A DNA stretch of 64,000 nucleotides from Vogesella margarita (GTDB taxonomy: Bacteria > Pseudomonadota > Gammaproteobacteria > Burkholderiales > Chromobacteriaceae): the NCBI RefSeq assembly GCF_028548475.1, contig NZ_JAQQLE010000015.1, positions 47,285 through 111,284 on the forward strand, in the 5' to 3' direction. Below the pieces are notes generated by a model. It was not told where the DNA came from. It did not search any database and worked only from the letters and a program-made list of their open reading frames with translations. The position numbers and the translations under genes are program-made. Below are positions 9,931-18,444 of the stretch, piece by piece. The first letter of the stretch is position 1. Every line of letters starts with the position of its first letter.

Positions 9931-9966
9931 GGCCGCGACGGCCGTGAGTCTTGCGGTACGAACATG

Positions 9967-9997
9967 AAAAAGGGCAGCCAGCCGGCTGCCCTTTTTT
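9967..9997. terminator. Terminator between the convergent SulP and nagZ genes
   Basis: GGGCAGCC / GGCTGCCC stem with a 4-base loop, flanked by an A-run on the left and six Ts on the right. It can work in both directions, stopping the SulP transcript and the long minus-strand operon that ends with nagZ. Confidence 0.85.
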
Positions 9998-10031
9998 CTT
10001 GCTGCGGACGTGCTGAGCACGTCCACACCTT

Positions 10032-11120
10032 TTAGCAGGCCTCGCCCACCGCGGGCCCAGCCAGCGCATCCTTGGGCATGCTCAGCTGCTGCACCGCCGC
10101 GCGCGCCTGCGCGAAGCTGTCGGTGGCCAGCAGTGCCTGCCAGTCCGCCTGCGCACCCCGCCCGGCCATCTTCTGCAGCCGTGCGGCCAACCCTGGCAGT
10201 TGTGGATCGGCCAGTTCGGCCAGCAACTGGTCGGCCAGATCCGGGCGATTGCACACCAGCGCCATGTCACAGCCGGCGTCGAAGGCGGCACGGGCACGCT
10301 CGACGATATTGCCGACACCGGCGGCGCCTTCCATGGTCAGGTCGTCGGAGAAGATCACGCCGTCAAAGCCCAGCTCGCCGCGCAGGATGTCCTGCAACCA
10401 AACCTTGGAAAAGCCGGCCGGTTGCGCGTCCACCGCCGGATACACCACGTGCGCGGGCATCACAGAGGCCATGCCGGCCGCCGCCAGCTGCGCAAACGGC
10501 TGCAGGTCGTCGGCCTGCAATTGTGCCAGCGTTCGCTCATCGACCGGGATCACGTGATGGCTGTCGCCCTCGACAAAACCGTGACCGGGGAAGTGCTTGC
10601 CGCAGGTGGCCATGCCGCCACCGGCCAAGCCCTGCTGCAGCGCCAGCGCCAGCGCGGACACCGCTTGCGGATCGCGGTGGAAGCTGCGGTTGCCGATCAC
10701 CGCGCACTGCCCCCAATCCAGATCCAGCACCGGTGTGAAGCTGAGGTCGATGCCGCAGGCACGCAGCTCGGCGGCCAGCACGTAGCCGACCTGGCGCGTC
10801 AGTTCCGCCGCCTTGTCGGCGTTGACATCCCACGCCTCGCCCAGCACCTGCATCGGCGGCAGGCGGGTGAAGCCATCAATGAAGCGCTGCACGCGGCCGC
10901 CTTCGTGATCGACGGCGATCAGCAACTGCGGCTCGCGCAGAGCGCGAATCTCGGCGGTCAGCGCCTGCAGTTGTTCGATGTTCTGGAAATTGCGGCGGAA
11001 CAGGATCACGCCGCCGACCAGCGGGTGGGACAGTCGCTCGCGCTCGGCATCGGTCAGGGTAAAGACCGCGACGTCGATCATCACCGGGCCACGCGGCAGT
11101 TGCAGGGGAAGCTTGTTCAT
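10032..11120 (-). CDS. nagZ: Beta-N-acetylhexosaminidase (glycoside hydrolase family 3)
   Basis: A cytoplasmic enzyme that removes N-acetylglucosamine from anhydro-muropeptides during peptidoglycan recycling. It has 362 residues, within the range of NagZ. Visible motifs are IAVDHEGGRVQRF (69-81), the KHFPGHG loop (175-181) with the following GDSHH that supplies the general acid pair, and FSDDLTMEGA near 257-266 containing the nucleophilic aspartate. The frame runs up to 11303, but the ATG at 11120 gives the normal start and lies 14 bases after the acpS stop. It is the last gene of the minus-strand block. Confidence 0.94.
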   Translation of the reverse strand: MNKLPLQLPRGPVMIDVAVFTLTDAERERLSHPLVGGVILFRRNFQNIEQLQALTAEIRALREPQLLIAVDHEGGRVQRFIDGFTRLPPMQVLGEAWDVNADKAAELTRQVGYVLAAELRACGIDLSFTPVLDLDWGQCAVIGNRSFHRDPQAVSALALALQQGLAGGGMATCGKHFPGHGFVEGDSHHVIPVDERTLAQLQADDLQPFAQLAAAGMASVMPAHVVYPAVDAQPAGFSKVWLQDILRGELGFDGVIFSDDLTMEGAAGVGNIVERARAAFDAGCDMALVCNRPDLADQLLAELADPQLPGLAARLQKMAGRGAQADWQALLATDSFAQARAAVQQLSMPKDALAGPAVGEAC

Positions 11121-11133
11121 GGAGTTAACGCTA

Positions 11134-11529
11134 TCAAGGGTTGGCCGCAAGCGCGCTCTCGCAGACCACGAAAGCGAACGCGTGTTGTTGTTCATCGCTG
11201 ATCGACAAGTGTACCGCGCAGATGCCGCGCTGGTGCAGGAAGTCCTGCAGCGGATCGGAAAAGGCAAACATCGGCTTGCCCAGCGCATCGTGCACCACGG
11301 CAATCGCGGTCAGCAGCACCGGCGCACGCACGCCGGTACCCAGCGCCTTGCCCAGCGCCTCCTTGGCGGCGAAGCGCTTGGCGAGAAAGCGCGCCGGCTG
11401 TTTCGCCAGCGCCAGCTCAGCCCGCTCAGATTCGGCCAGCAAACGTTGGCCGCAACGCAGACCGTGACGTGCCAGCAACGCGTCGAAGCGCTCGATGCGC
11501 GCCATGTCGGTGCCGATGCCGTAAATCAT
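11134..11529 (-). CDS. acpS: Holo-[acyl-carrier-protein] synthase
   Basis: Transfers 4'-phosphopantetheine from CoA to acyl carrier protein, activating fatty-acid synthesis. The protein has 131 residues, the normal size. It shows the [10 protein letters not shown] start with the Mg-binding aspartate, and [20 protein letters not shown] near 47-66, with the catalytic F-x-x-KE-A signature. The ATG overlaps the pdxJ stop (ATGA type), as in many proteobacteria where pdxJ-acpS are translationally coupled. Two copies of the repeated GCGGCCAAC motif fall inside it, near 11140 and 11444. Confidence 0.95.
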   Translation of the reverse strand: MIYGIGTDMARIERFDALLARHGLRCGQRLLAESERAELALAKQPARFLAKRFAAKEALGKALGTGVRAPVLLTAIAVVHDALGKPMFAFSDPLQDFLHQRGICAVHLSISDEQQHAFAFVVCESALAANP

Positions 11530-12263
11530 TACAGCCCCTGACGACCTTCGATCATCAGCGCCTTCATCTGCCGCACCGCCTCGGCAAAGCCGACAAACAG
11601 CGCGTGGCTGACCAGCGCGTGACCGATGTTCAGCTCGGCGATCTCCGCAATCGCGGCGATCGGTTTCACGTTGTGGTAGTTGAGGCCGTGACCGGCGTTG
11701 ACCACCATGCCGAGATGGCTGCCGAACACCGCCGCCTCGCGGATGCGCGCAAGCTCGACCTGCTGCTCGTCATGCTTGAAATCGGCGTGGGCGTAGGCGC
11801 CGGTGTGCAGCTCGATCACGCGGGCGCCGGCGTCGAACGCGGCCTGGATCTGCTCACGATCCGGGTCGATGAAGATCGACACCCGGCTGCCCGCCGCCGT
11901 CAGCTGGCGGGTGAAGTCGCGCACCTGGTCGAAGTAGCGGATCACGTCGAGGCCACCCTCGGTGGTCACTTCCTCGCGTTTTTCCGGCACCAGGCACACG
12001 TCTTCCGGCTGCACGCGCAGCGCGTTGGCCAGCATCTCGTCGGTCAGCGCCATTTCCAGGTTCATGCGCGTCTTGATCACGCGGCGCATGGTGTCGACAT
12101 CGTGGTCCTGGATATGGCGGCGGTCTTCACGCAGATGCAGCGTGATCAGGTCGGCGCCGCTGGATTCGGCCACCAGTGCCGCCTCGATCGGGCTGGGGAA
12201 ACGGGTACCGCGCGCCTGGCGCAGCGTCGCCACATGATCGATGTTTACACCTAGCAATATCAT
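11529..12263 (-). CDS. pdxJ: Pyridoxine 5'-phosphate synthase
   Basis: Condenses 1-deoxyxylulose 5-phosphate with 3-amino-2-oxopropyl phosphate in de novo vitamin B6 synthesis. It has 244 residues in a single TIM barrel. Recognisable blocks are [19 protein letters not shown] at the N terminus, [15 protein letters not shown] near 42-56, and the later [14 protein letters not shown] and [17 protein letters not shown] phosphate-binding loops. One of its substrates is the product of dxs, encoded at 37993-39846 in this window. It lies 25 bases downstream of recO and overlaps acpS. Confidence 0.96.
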   Translation of the reverse strand: MILLGVNIDHVATLRQARGTRFPSPIEAALVAESSGADLITLHLREDRRHIQDHDVDTMRRVIKTRMNLEMALTDEMLANALRVQPEDVCLVPEKREEVTTEGGLDVIRYFDQVRDFTRQLTAAGSRVSIFIDPDREQIQAAFDAGARVIELHTGAYAHADFKHDEQQVELARIREAAVFGSHLGMVVNAGHGLNYHNVKPIAAIAEIAELNIGHALVSHALFVGFAEAVRQMKALMIEGRQGL

Positions 12264-12288
12264 TCTGTATCTCCGGCAAGGCGCGCCG

Positions 12289-13017
12289 TCAGTCGGACAG
12301 CGCGTAGAGGGTAGTCAGCAGTTCGCGCGAAGCCAGCGGCTCCGGCCCCAGCAACTCGTCCAGCAACAGCCGCAACAGCAGGCGCGCTTCGCGCCGGGTC
12401 TGCGGCTGCTCGAAATCGGCGGCGGCCAGCGCCAGCAAGGTGGCGCCACTGACGTTGGCCGTGCCGCGCGGTGCCTGCTCGCTGTCGGTCGGCTCTGGCG
12501 CGGCGCCGAAGCGGCACAGGTAGCGTGCCTGCGGCACGATGGGCTGCGCCAGGTGATCCTGTGTCAGCGCTGGCGCATAACCCAGCTCTTCCAGTAGCGC
12601 CAGCTCAAAGCGGCGCAGCACGGTGGCAGTCAGCGCATGGTCGACCAGGCTGCGCACCGCGCGATCGTACAGCTTGAACAGCGATGGCGACGGGTCGTCG
12701 CGGGCCGCCAGGCGCAGCACCAGTTCGTTGAGATAGAAACCGGTCACCAGCCGCGCACCGGCAAACTGCGGCACGCCGCCGCGCCAGTCGGCGCTGTGCA
12801 GGGTGCGCAATTCGCCCTTGCCGAACCAGGCCAGCTGCAAGGGCTGGAACGGCAGCAACAGCCCGCGCAGGTCGGAACGCGGCCGCCGTGCGCCGCGCGC
12901 CACCAGCGTGAAACGCCCGTGGTCGCGGGTCAGCACTTCCACCAGCAGGCTGGTCTCGCGGTAGGGCTGGGTGTGCAGCACGTAGGCCGGCTGGCGATCA
13001 ACCTTGCCCTGCTGCAT
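12289..13017 (-). CDS. recO: DNA repair protein RecO
   Basis: A mediator that loads RecA on SSB-coated DNA with RecR. It has 242 residues. The N terminus [38 protein letters not shown] is the OB-fold signature of the family, and the rest is the helical part. The frame is open to 13293, but the ATG at 13017 ([15 protein letters not shown]) fits the family. It overlaps the end of the upstream ABM-domain gene by 20 bases. The order rnc-era-(ABM)-recO-pdxJ-acpS is a conserved proteobacterial operon apart from the inserted ABM gene. Confidence 0.93.
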   Translation of the reverse strand: MQQGKVDRQPAYVLHTQPYRETSLLVEVLTRDHGRFTLVARGARRPRSDLRGLLLPFQPLQLAWFGKGELRTLHSADWRGGVPQFAGARLVTGFYLNELVLRLAARDDPSPSLFKLYDRAVRSLVDHALTATVLRRFELALLEELGYAPALTQDHLAQPIVPQARYLCRFGAAPEPTDSEQAPRGTANVSGATLLALAAADFEQPQTRREARLLLRLLLDELLGPEPLASRELLTTLYALSD

Positions 13018-13354
13018 CCGTCCCTGCCTGCGGCTTGCGCCAGCCGTGTACGCGGCCAACCTCTGCCACGCGCAGCTCGAAGCCTGCATACCACTGCGCA
13101 AAGCCCTGCCGCTGCGCCAGCTGGTGCTCGCTATTGGCCTTCCACGCCGCGATGGCCGCTTCGCTGTCCCAGTACGACACGGTGATGCCGAAACCGTCGG
13201 CATCGCGCACGCTTTCCACACCGAGAAAACCGGGCTGCCCGGCCGCCAGCTCGACCATGCGCTGACCCATGTCGGCGTAGCCCTCATCGACAACGCTGCG
13301 CTGGCTGCTGAAAATCACCGCCCAGTACGGCGGCTCGGGAGTGTTCGCAAACAT
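12998..13354 (-). CDS. Antibiotic biosynthesis monooxygenase (ABM) domain protein
   Basis: A 118-residue single-domain protein with the ferredoxin-like ABM fold: AVIFSSQRSV near 12-21, GFLGVESVRDADGFGITVSYWDSEAAIAAWKANSEHQLAQ near 42-81, and a terminal AEVGRVHGW. Relatives include small haem-degrading or quinol-type monooxygenases and many proteins of unknown role, so the reaction is not predictable. It sits between era and recO and overlaps recO by 20 bases, so it is likely co-translated with it. The start codon directly abuts a copy of the repeated motif at 13355. An alternative frame inside recO's upstream extension is a shadow of this gene. Confidence 0.85.
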   Translation of the reverse strand: MFANTPEPPYWAVIFSSQRSVVDEGYADMGQRMVELAAGQPGFLGVESVRDADGFGITVSYWDSEAAIAAWKANSEHQLAQRQGFAQWYAGFELRVAEVGRVHGWRKPQAGTDAAGQG

Positions 13355-13376
13355 GCGGCCAACCTTTTGTTCAGGC

Positions 13377-14267
13377 TCAGTTGAGGCCGAAATCGCGCAG
13401 GAAGCGTACGTCGTCGGCCCAGCCGGACTTCACCTTCACCCACACCTCGAGGAACACCTTGCAGTCGAACAGCTGCTCCATATCGAGACGGGCTTCGGTG
13501 GAAATCTTTTTCAGTTTCTCGCCGCCACGGCCGATCACGATCGGCTTCTGCCCTTCCTTGTCCACCAAGATGGCGACGTGGATGCGGAACATGTGGCCAT
13601 CGACCTCGAAAGCCTCGACCTCCACGTTCATCTCGTACGGCAGCTCTTCACCCAGGTAGCGGAACAGCTTCTCGCGCACGATCTCGGCAGCGAGGAAACG
13701 CTGGCTCTTGTCAGTGATCATGTCTTCCGGGTACAGCGGCATCGAGACTGGCAGGTGCGGGCGCACCTTGTCCAGCAGCTCGCCCAGACGCTGGCCGTGC
13801 TTGGCGCTGACCACTTCGGCGTCGGTGAACTCGAACTCGGCGCGGACCTGGTCGATGAACATGCTCAGCATCAGGCTGTCCTTGGCCTTGTCGACCTTGT
13901 TCAGCACCAGGATCACCGGCGTATTCTTCGGCAGCAGCGCCATCACTTCGCGGTCGGCGTTGGACAGACGCATCGCTTCCAGCACGAACAGCACGCAATC
14001 GACGCTACCCAGGGTGTCCTTCACCGACTGGTTCAGCGTGGCATTGAGCGCGCCCTTGTGGAAGGTCTGGAAGCCCGGGGTATCGACGAACACGAACTGC
14101 GCGTTCGGCTCGGTATGGATGCCGTTGACGCGGTGGCGCGTGGTCTGCGCCTTTTTCGAGGTAATGCTGATTTTCTGGCCGATGAGATGGTTCATCAGCG
14201 TGGATTTGCCCACATTGGGGCGGCCAACGATGGCGACAAAGCCACAGCGGAAATCGGTATCGGTCAT
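13377..14267 (-). CDS. era: GTPase Era
   Basis: An essential ribosome-assembly GTPase that binds the 3' end of 16S rRNA at the inner-membrane face. It has 296 residues. G1 is GRPNVGKST (16-24), the switch and G3 region is FVDTPGF near 60-66, G4 is NKVD near 122-125 and G5 is SAKHG near 151-155. The C-terminal KH domain contains VIGRGGEKLKKI near 246-257. The start lies 3 bases after the rnc stop. The G1 coding bases contain one copy of the GCGGCCAAC core at about 14220; this copy may simply reflect the coded G-R-P-N. Confidence 0.97.
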   Translation of the reverse strand: MTDTDFRCGFVAIVGRPNVGKSTLMNHLIGQKISITSKKAQTTRHRVNGIHTEPNAQFVFVDTPGFQTFHKGALNATLNQSVKDTLGSVDCVLFVLEAMRLSNADREVMALLPKNTPVILVLNKVDKAKDSLMLSMFIDQVRAEFEFTDAEVVSAKHGQRLGELLDKVRPHLPVSMPLYPEDMITDKSQRFLAAEIVREKLFRYLGEELPYEMNVEVEAFEVDGHMFRIHVAILVDKEGQKPIVIGRGGEKLKKISTEARLDMEQLFDCKVFLEVWVKVKSGWADDVRFLRDFGLN

Positions 14268-14270
14268 GGC

Positions 14271-14975
14271 TTATTTCTTGCCTGCGGCAAAGTGTTGTTC
14301 AAGCAGCAGCAGCGCGGCGTCGGCCGCCTGCTGCTCTGCCCCGCGACGGCTGACGCCGTCGCCGGTGGTGATGATGCCCAGCTCGGCCAGATCGCACTGC
14401 ACGCGGAAGCTCTGCTCGTGCGCTTCGCCGCTCTGCGACAGGATGCTGTAACGCGGCAGGGACAGCCGGCGCGCCTGCAATGCCTCCTGCAGCCGGGTCT
14501 TGGCGTCCTTGGCGTGCTTGCTGGGGTCGATGGCGACCACGCGCTCCTGGTACAGGCGGCGCACCACACGCTCCGCCGCCATGAAGTCGCTATCGAAGCT
14601 GATGGCGGCAAAGATGGCCTCCACCGCATCGGCCAGGATCGACGGCCGGTTGAAACCGCCGCTCTTCAGCTCGCCCTCGCCCAAGTACAGGTAATCGCCC
14701 AGCTTCAGCTGCTGCGCGATCTCGGCCAGCGTGCTCTGGTTCACCAGGTTGGCGCGCAGGCGCGACAGCTCGCCTTCCGACAGTTTCGGAAAGTGATCGA
14801 ACAGCATCCTGGCGACGGTGTAGTTGAGAATGCTGTCGCCAACGAACTCGAAACGTTCGTTGTTCGGCGCGCCAAAGCTGCGATGGGTTACTGCCTGGCG
14901 CAGCAATTCGAAGCGGCTAAAAGAATAATCCAGCGCCGTGCACAGGCGCCGGAAACGTTGATCAGGCTGATTCAC
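14271..14975 (-). CDS. rnc: Ribonuclease III
   Basis: A double-strand-specific endoribonuclease that processes rRNA precursors and structured mRNAs. It has 234 residues. The catalytic signature NNERFEFVGDSILNY lies near 38-52, the second acidic cluster ILADAVEAIFAAI near 110-122, and a double-stranded RNA-binding domain fills about 155-228, ending GVSRRGAEQQAADAALLLLEQ. It lies 5 bases downstream of the DUF4845 gene and 3 bases upstream of era, a conserved pair. Where known, rnc leaders are autoregulated by RNase III cleavage; I did not identify such a site here. Confidence 0.97.
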   Translation of the reverse strand: MNQPDQRFRRLCTALDYSFSRFELLRQAVTHRSFGAPNNERFEFVGDSILNYTVARMLFDHFPKLSEGELSRLRANLVNQSTLAEIAQQLKLGDYLYLGEGELKSGGFNRPSILADAVEAIFAAISFDSDFMAAERVVRRLYQERVVAIDPSKHAKDAKTRLQEALQARRLSLPRYSILSQSGEAHEQSFRVQCDLAELGIITTGDGVSRRGAEQQAADAALLLLEQHFAAGKK

Positions 14976-14980
14976 TATGT

Positions 14981-15349
14981 TTAGGGATTCGATTCCAGGA
15001 CAGGGGTACCTGCCTCATGTTCAAAAGAAAGGATCAGGCCGATATGGTCGACCAGGGGCACTTCGCGGCGATAGCGCACGCCGATGCCGACCGTATTCGG
15101 CGTCGTCAGGATGTGCAGGTCTTCCGGCTTGATCGAGACGATGCCGTGCACCGTGGTGCGGTCCCTGAATTCGCGACGCAACTCGCCATCAGTTTTCCCT
15201 GGGGTCGCCGCCATTTCGTCGATGGTCTTCTTGATCGCGAAATACTCGGTGTACACCGGCAAGAGCTTGAAGAAGCCCAGCAACACGACCGACAACACGA
15301 TGGCCAGTGCCAGCACCACCAACAGGGAAAAACCACGTTGCTGCTTCAT
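14981..15349 (-). CDS. DUF4845 family membrane protein
   Basis: A small protein with one N-terminal hydrophobic segment (FSLLVVLALAIVLSVVLLGFF, about 8-28) and a periplasmic tail of about 90 residues. DUF4845 proteins are found between lepB and rnc in many beta- and gammaproteobacteria, and their role is unknown. The QRGFSLL start resembles a type IV prepilin-like N terminus (G-F-x-L), but the usual E5 is absent. The frame allows an ATG at 15364; I chose 15349 (MKQQRGFS) because AGGAG lies six bases before it. It gives 122 residues. Confidence 0.82.
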   Translation of the reverse strand: MKQQRGFSLLVVLALAIVLSVVLLGFFKLLPVYTEYFAIKKTIDEMAATPGKTDGELRREFRDRTTVHGIVSIKPEDLHILTTPNTVGIGVRYRREVPLVDHIGLILSFEHEAGTPVLESNP

Positions 15350-15369
15350 ATCATGCTCCTGCACCCGGA

Positions 15370-16332
15370 TTAATGGATGGATTTGCCAATACGCGAGAAG
15401 TCACCCAGGTTCAGCCAGATCAGGAACGCCTTGCCTACCAGCAGACGATCCTCGACAAAGCCCCAGTAGCGGCTGTCTTCGCTGTTGTCGCGATTGTCAC
15501 CCATCATGAAATAGTGTCCCTGCGGCACCTTGCAGCTGAAGCCGTCGTCGCGGTATTCGCAGTTTTCACGCAACGCAAAGGAGCGCACACCGGCCGGGTT
15601 GTAAACCGGCGCCTCCGGAATCACCAGCGTATCGTAGCTGACCTTGCCCAAGGTTTCGGTATAGCGCTGGTTCTGCACCAGCATCAAGCCCTGTTCCAGG
15701 TAGCTGTGCTCGCCGGCGCTCAGGCGCGGCAGCAGCTTGCCGTTTACCGACAGCTGCTTGTTGCGGTATTCCACCGTGTCCCCCGGCAGGCCGATGGCAC
15801 GCTTGATGAAGCTGACCTTCTCGTTTTCCGGATAGGCAAACACCACCACGTCGCCATGCTCGACCTTGCCGACCGGCACAAACACCTTGTTCAGCACCGG
15901 CACGCGCAGGCCGTAGCCGAACTTGTTGACCAGAATGAAGTCGCCGACCACCAGTCCCGGGCGCATCGAGCTGGAAGGAATCTGGAACGGCTCCACCACG
16001 AAGGCGCGTAGCAGGAACACCACCGCAATCACAGGGAAGAAGCCGCGCGGGAAGTCGATATAGTGCGGCACCACCACGCCCGGTTGCCGGCGCTTGGCCA
16101 GCACCAGCTTGTCGAACAGCCAGACGCCACCGGTCACCACCACCACGAGCAGCATCACCGCGGTGAAGCTCATGTGGTCGGACAGCAGGCCGAAGGCCCC
16201 GCCCAGAACCGCCAGATAGCCCCACTCGATGGATGCAGCGTGGGTACCGTCTTCCCGCTTGCCGCCAAACGCGATCAGCATCACGCCGACCGCCAGCAGC
16301 ACCATCCACGCCCAGAACAGGTTTGCCCCCAT
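15370..16332 (-). CDS. lepB: Signal peptidase I
   Basis: An inner-membrane serine protease that cleaves signal peptides of secreted proteins. It has 320 residues. Two N-terminal hydrophobic stretches (about 5-22 and 55-72) and a third before the catalytic domain are visible. The Ser of the Ser-Lys dyad is in IPSSSMRPG (S122) and the Lys is in SFIKRAIGLPGDTVEY. The closing box GHYFMMGDNRDNSEDSRYWG is typical. The gene abuts lepA with no gap, the usual lepA-lepB order. Transcription is probably from upstream in the rpoE-mucD-lepA train. Confidence 0.97.
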   Translation of the reverse strand: MGANLFWAWMVLLAVGVMLIAFGGKREDGTHAASIEWGYLAVLGGAFGLLSDHMSFTAVMLLVVVVTGGVWLFDKLVLAKRRQPGVVVPHYIDFPRGFFPVIAVVFLLRAFVVEPFQIPSSSMRPGLVVGDFILVNKFGYGLRVPVLNKVFVPVGKVEHGDVVVFAYPENEKVSFIKRAIGLPGDTVEYRNKQLSVNGKLLPRLSAGEHSYLEQGLMLVQNQRYTETLGKVSYDTLVIPEAPVYNPAGVRSFALRENCEYRDDGFSCKVPQGHYFMMGDNRDNSEDSRYWGFVEDRLLVGKAFLIWLNLGDFSRIGKSIH

Positions 16333-18126
16333 TTACTTGTCCCCAACTTGCAAGATCGCGAGGAAGGCTTCCTGTGGAATCTCCACGTTGCCTACCTGCT
16401 TCATTCGCTTCTTACCGGCCTTCTGCTTTTCCAGCAGCTTTTTCTTACGGGTGATGTCGCCACCGTAGCACTTGGCCAGCACGTTCTTGCGCAGCGCCTT
16501 CACCGTTTCACGGGCGATGATGTGGCCGCCGATCGCTGCCTGCACCGCGATGTCGAACATCTGGCGCGGAATCAGCTCGCGCATCTTCGACACCAGCTCG
16601 CGACCGCGATACACGCTGGTGGCGCGGTGCACGATCAGGCTCAGCGCATCGACCTTCTCGCTGTTGACCAGCACGTCCAGCTTCACCAGATCGGCGGACT
16701 GGAATTCCTTGAACTCGTAGTCCAGCGACGCATAACCGCGACTGGTGGACTTGAGTCGATCGAAGAAGTCCATCACCACTTCGTTCATCGGCAGATCGTA
16801 GGTCAGCATCACTTGGCGACCCATGTACTGCATATTGCGCTGCACGCCGCGCTTGTTATTGCACAGCGTCATCACCGAACCGACGTAGTCCTGCGGCACC
16901 AGAATGGTGGCGGTAATGATGGGTTCGCGCAGCTCTTCGTACTTGCCCGCTTCCGGCATCTTCGACGGGTTGGACACCACTTCCACCGTGCCGTCCTTCA
17001 TCACCACTTCGTAGTTCACCGTCGGTGCAGTGGTGATCAGGTCCATGTCGAACTCGCGCTCGAGACGTTCCTGCACGATTTCCAGGTGCAAGAGGCCGAG
17101 GAAACCGCAGCGGAAGCCGAAGCCCAGCGCCTGCGACACTTCCGGCTCGTACTTGAGCGAGGCGTCGTTCAGCTGCAGCTTTTCCAGCGCATCGCGCAGC
17201 GCTTCGTAGTCATGGCTTTCCACCGGGTACAGGCCGGCAAACACCTGCGACTGCACCTCCTTGAAGCCTGGCAACGGCTCGGTCGCTGGTTTGCTCATCA
17301 GGGTGATGGTGTCGCCGACCTTGGCCGATTTCAATTCCTTGATACCGGCGATGACAAAACCCACCTCACCGGCGTTCAGACTCTGACGCTGTACCGACTT
17401 CGGCGTGAACACGCCGACCTGTTCGCACAGGTGCTCGGCCTGGGTGGCCATGAACTTGATCTTGTCCTTCGGCTTCAGCTGACCGTCGATCACGCGCACC
17501 AGCATCACCACACCGACGTAGTTGTCGAACCACGAGTCAATGATCAGCGCCTTCAGCGGACCGTCCGGATTACCTTCCGGCGGCGGAATCTTGCTGACCA
17601 CGGTTTCGAGGATGTCCTCGATGCCGATGCCGGACTTGGCCGAGGCACGCACGGCGTCCACCGCCTCGATGCCGATGATGTCCTCGATTTCCTGTGCGAT
17701 GCGGTCGGGATCGGCCGCCGGCAGGTCGATCTTGTTCAGTACCGGCACCACTTCCACACCCAGTTCGATGGCGGTGTAGCAGTTGGCCACGGTCTGCGCC
17801 TCGACACCCTGCGAGGCATCCACCACCAGCAGTGCACCTTCGCAGGCGGACAGCGAGCGCGACACTTCGTAGGAGAAGTCGACGTGCCCCGGGGTGTCGA
17901 TCAGGTTCAGGTTGTAGACCTGACCGTCACGGGCCTTGTAGGTCAGCGCAGCGGTCTGCGCCTTGATGGTGATGCCGCGCTCTTTTTCGATGTCCATCGA
18001 ATCGAGCACTTGCGCGCTCATTTCGCGCATTTCCAGGCCACCGCAGAACTGGATAAAACGGTCAGCCAGGGTCGATTTGCCATGGTCAATATGGGCAATG
18101 ATCGAGAAATTTCGGATATTTTTCAT
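16333..18126 (-). CDS. lepA: Elongation factor 4 (LepA)
   Basis: A ribosome-binding translational GTPase of 597 residues. G1 is [10 protein letters not shown] (12-21), followed by [25 protein letters not shown], and NKIDLP for G4. The LepA-specific C-terminal domain ends with [25 protein letters not shown], which separates it from EF-G. It begins 63 bases downstream of the glutaredoxin-like gene, and the region 18127-18189 holds no obvious terminator, so readthrough from mucD is plausible. Confidence 0.98.
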   Translation of the reverse strand: MKNIRNFSIIAHIDHGKSTLADRFIQFCGGLEMREMSAQVLDSMDIEKERGITIKAQTAALTYKARDGQVYNLNLIDTPGHVDFSYEVSRSLSACEGALLVVDASQGVEAQTVANCYTAIELGVEVVPVLNKIDLPAADPDRIAQEIEDIIGIEAVDAVRASAKSGIGIEDILETVVSKIPPPEGNPDGPLKALIIDSWFDNYVGVVMLVRVIDGQLKPKDKIKFMATQAEHLCEQVGVFTPKSVQRQSLNAGEVGFVIAGIKELKSAKVGDTITLMSKPATEPLPGFKEVQSQVFAGLYPVESHDYEALRDALEKLQLNDASLKYEPEVSQALGFGFRCGFLGLLHLEIVQERLEREFDMDLITTAPTVNYEVVMKDGTVEVVSNPSKMPEAGKYEELREPIITATILVPQDYVGSVMTLCNNKRGVQRNMQYMGRQVMLTYDLPMNEVVMDFFDRLKSTSRGYASLDYEFKEFQSADLVKLDVLVNSEKVDALSLIVHRATSVYRGRELVSKMRELIPRQMFDIAVQAAIGGHIIARETVKALRKNVLAKCYGGDITRKKKLLEKQKAGKKRMKQVGNVEIPQEAFLAILQVGDK

Positions 18127-18189
18127 CAGAATCCAGCAAAAATTAAGGGCACTGGTTTGTGCCCCTGATAACTCACACTGGCGCGGATT

Positions 18190-18444
18190 TTAGCCGATTT
18201 CGCCTGGCTGTGCAGCCAATCGTGCAAGCAGCCGCGGCAGGTCGAGATGCCAGTGGCAGATTTCGGTCGCCCCTTCCATCAACACCGGCACCAGCTCGTT
18301 GTATTTTTCTTCCAGCAACGGGTCGGCATCGACATCGACGATGTCCAGCGCAAAGCCGTACTGCTGCTGCAGCGGCTGCAGCTGTGCCAGCATGTCGTGG
18401 CACAGGCTGCAGTATTCGCGGAAATAGAGTGTCAGCTGCCTCAT
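18190..18444 (-). CDS. Glutaredoxin-like thiol protein
   Basis: An 84-residue protein with a thioredoxin fold: LTLYFREYCSLCHDML at the N terminus carrying a C-S-L-C active site, then VDVDADPLLEEKYNELVPVL containing the cis-proline position (VPV). It belongs to the DUF836/glutaredoxin-2-like group that often sits between mucD and lepA in proteobacteria. The physiological partner is unknown. The ATG overlaps the mucD stop by 4 bases (18441-18444), so it is probably translated in step with that protease. Confidence 0.85.
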   Translation of the reverse strand: MRQLTLYFREYCSLCHDMLAQLQPLQQQYGFALDIVDVDADPLLEEKYNELVPVLMEGATEICHWHLDLPRLLARLAAQPGEIG

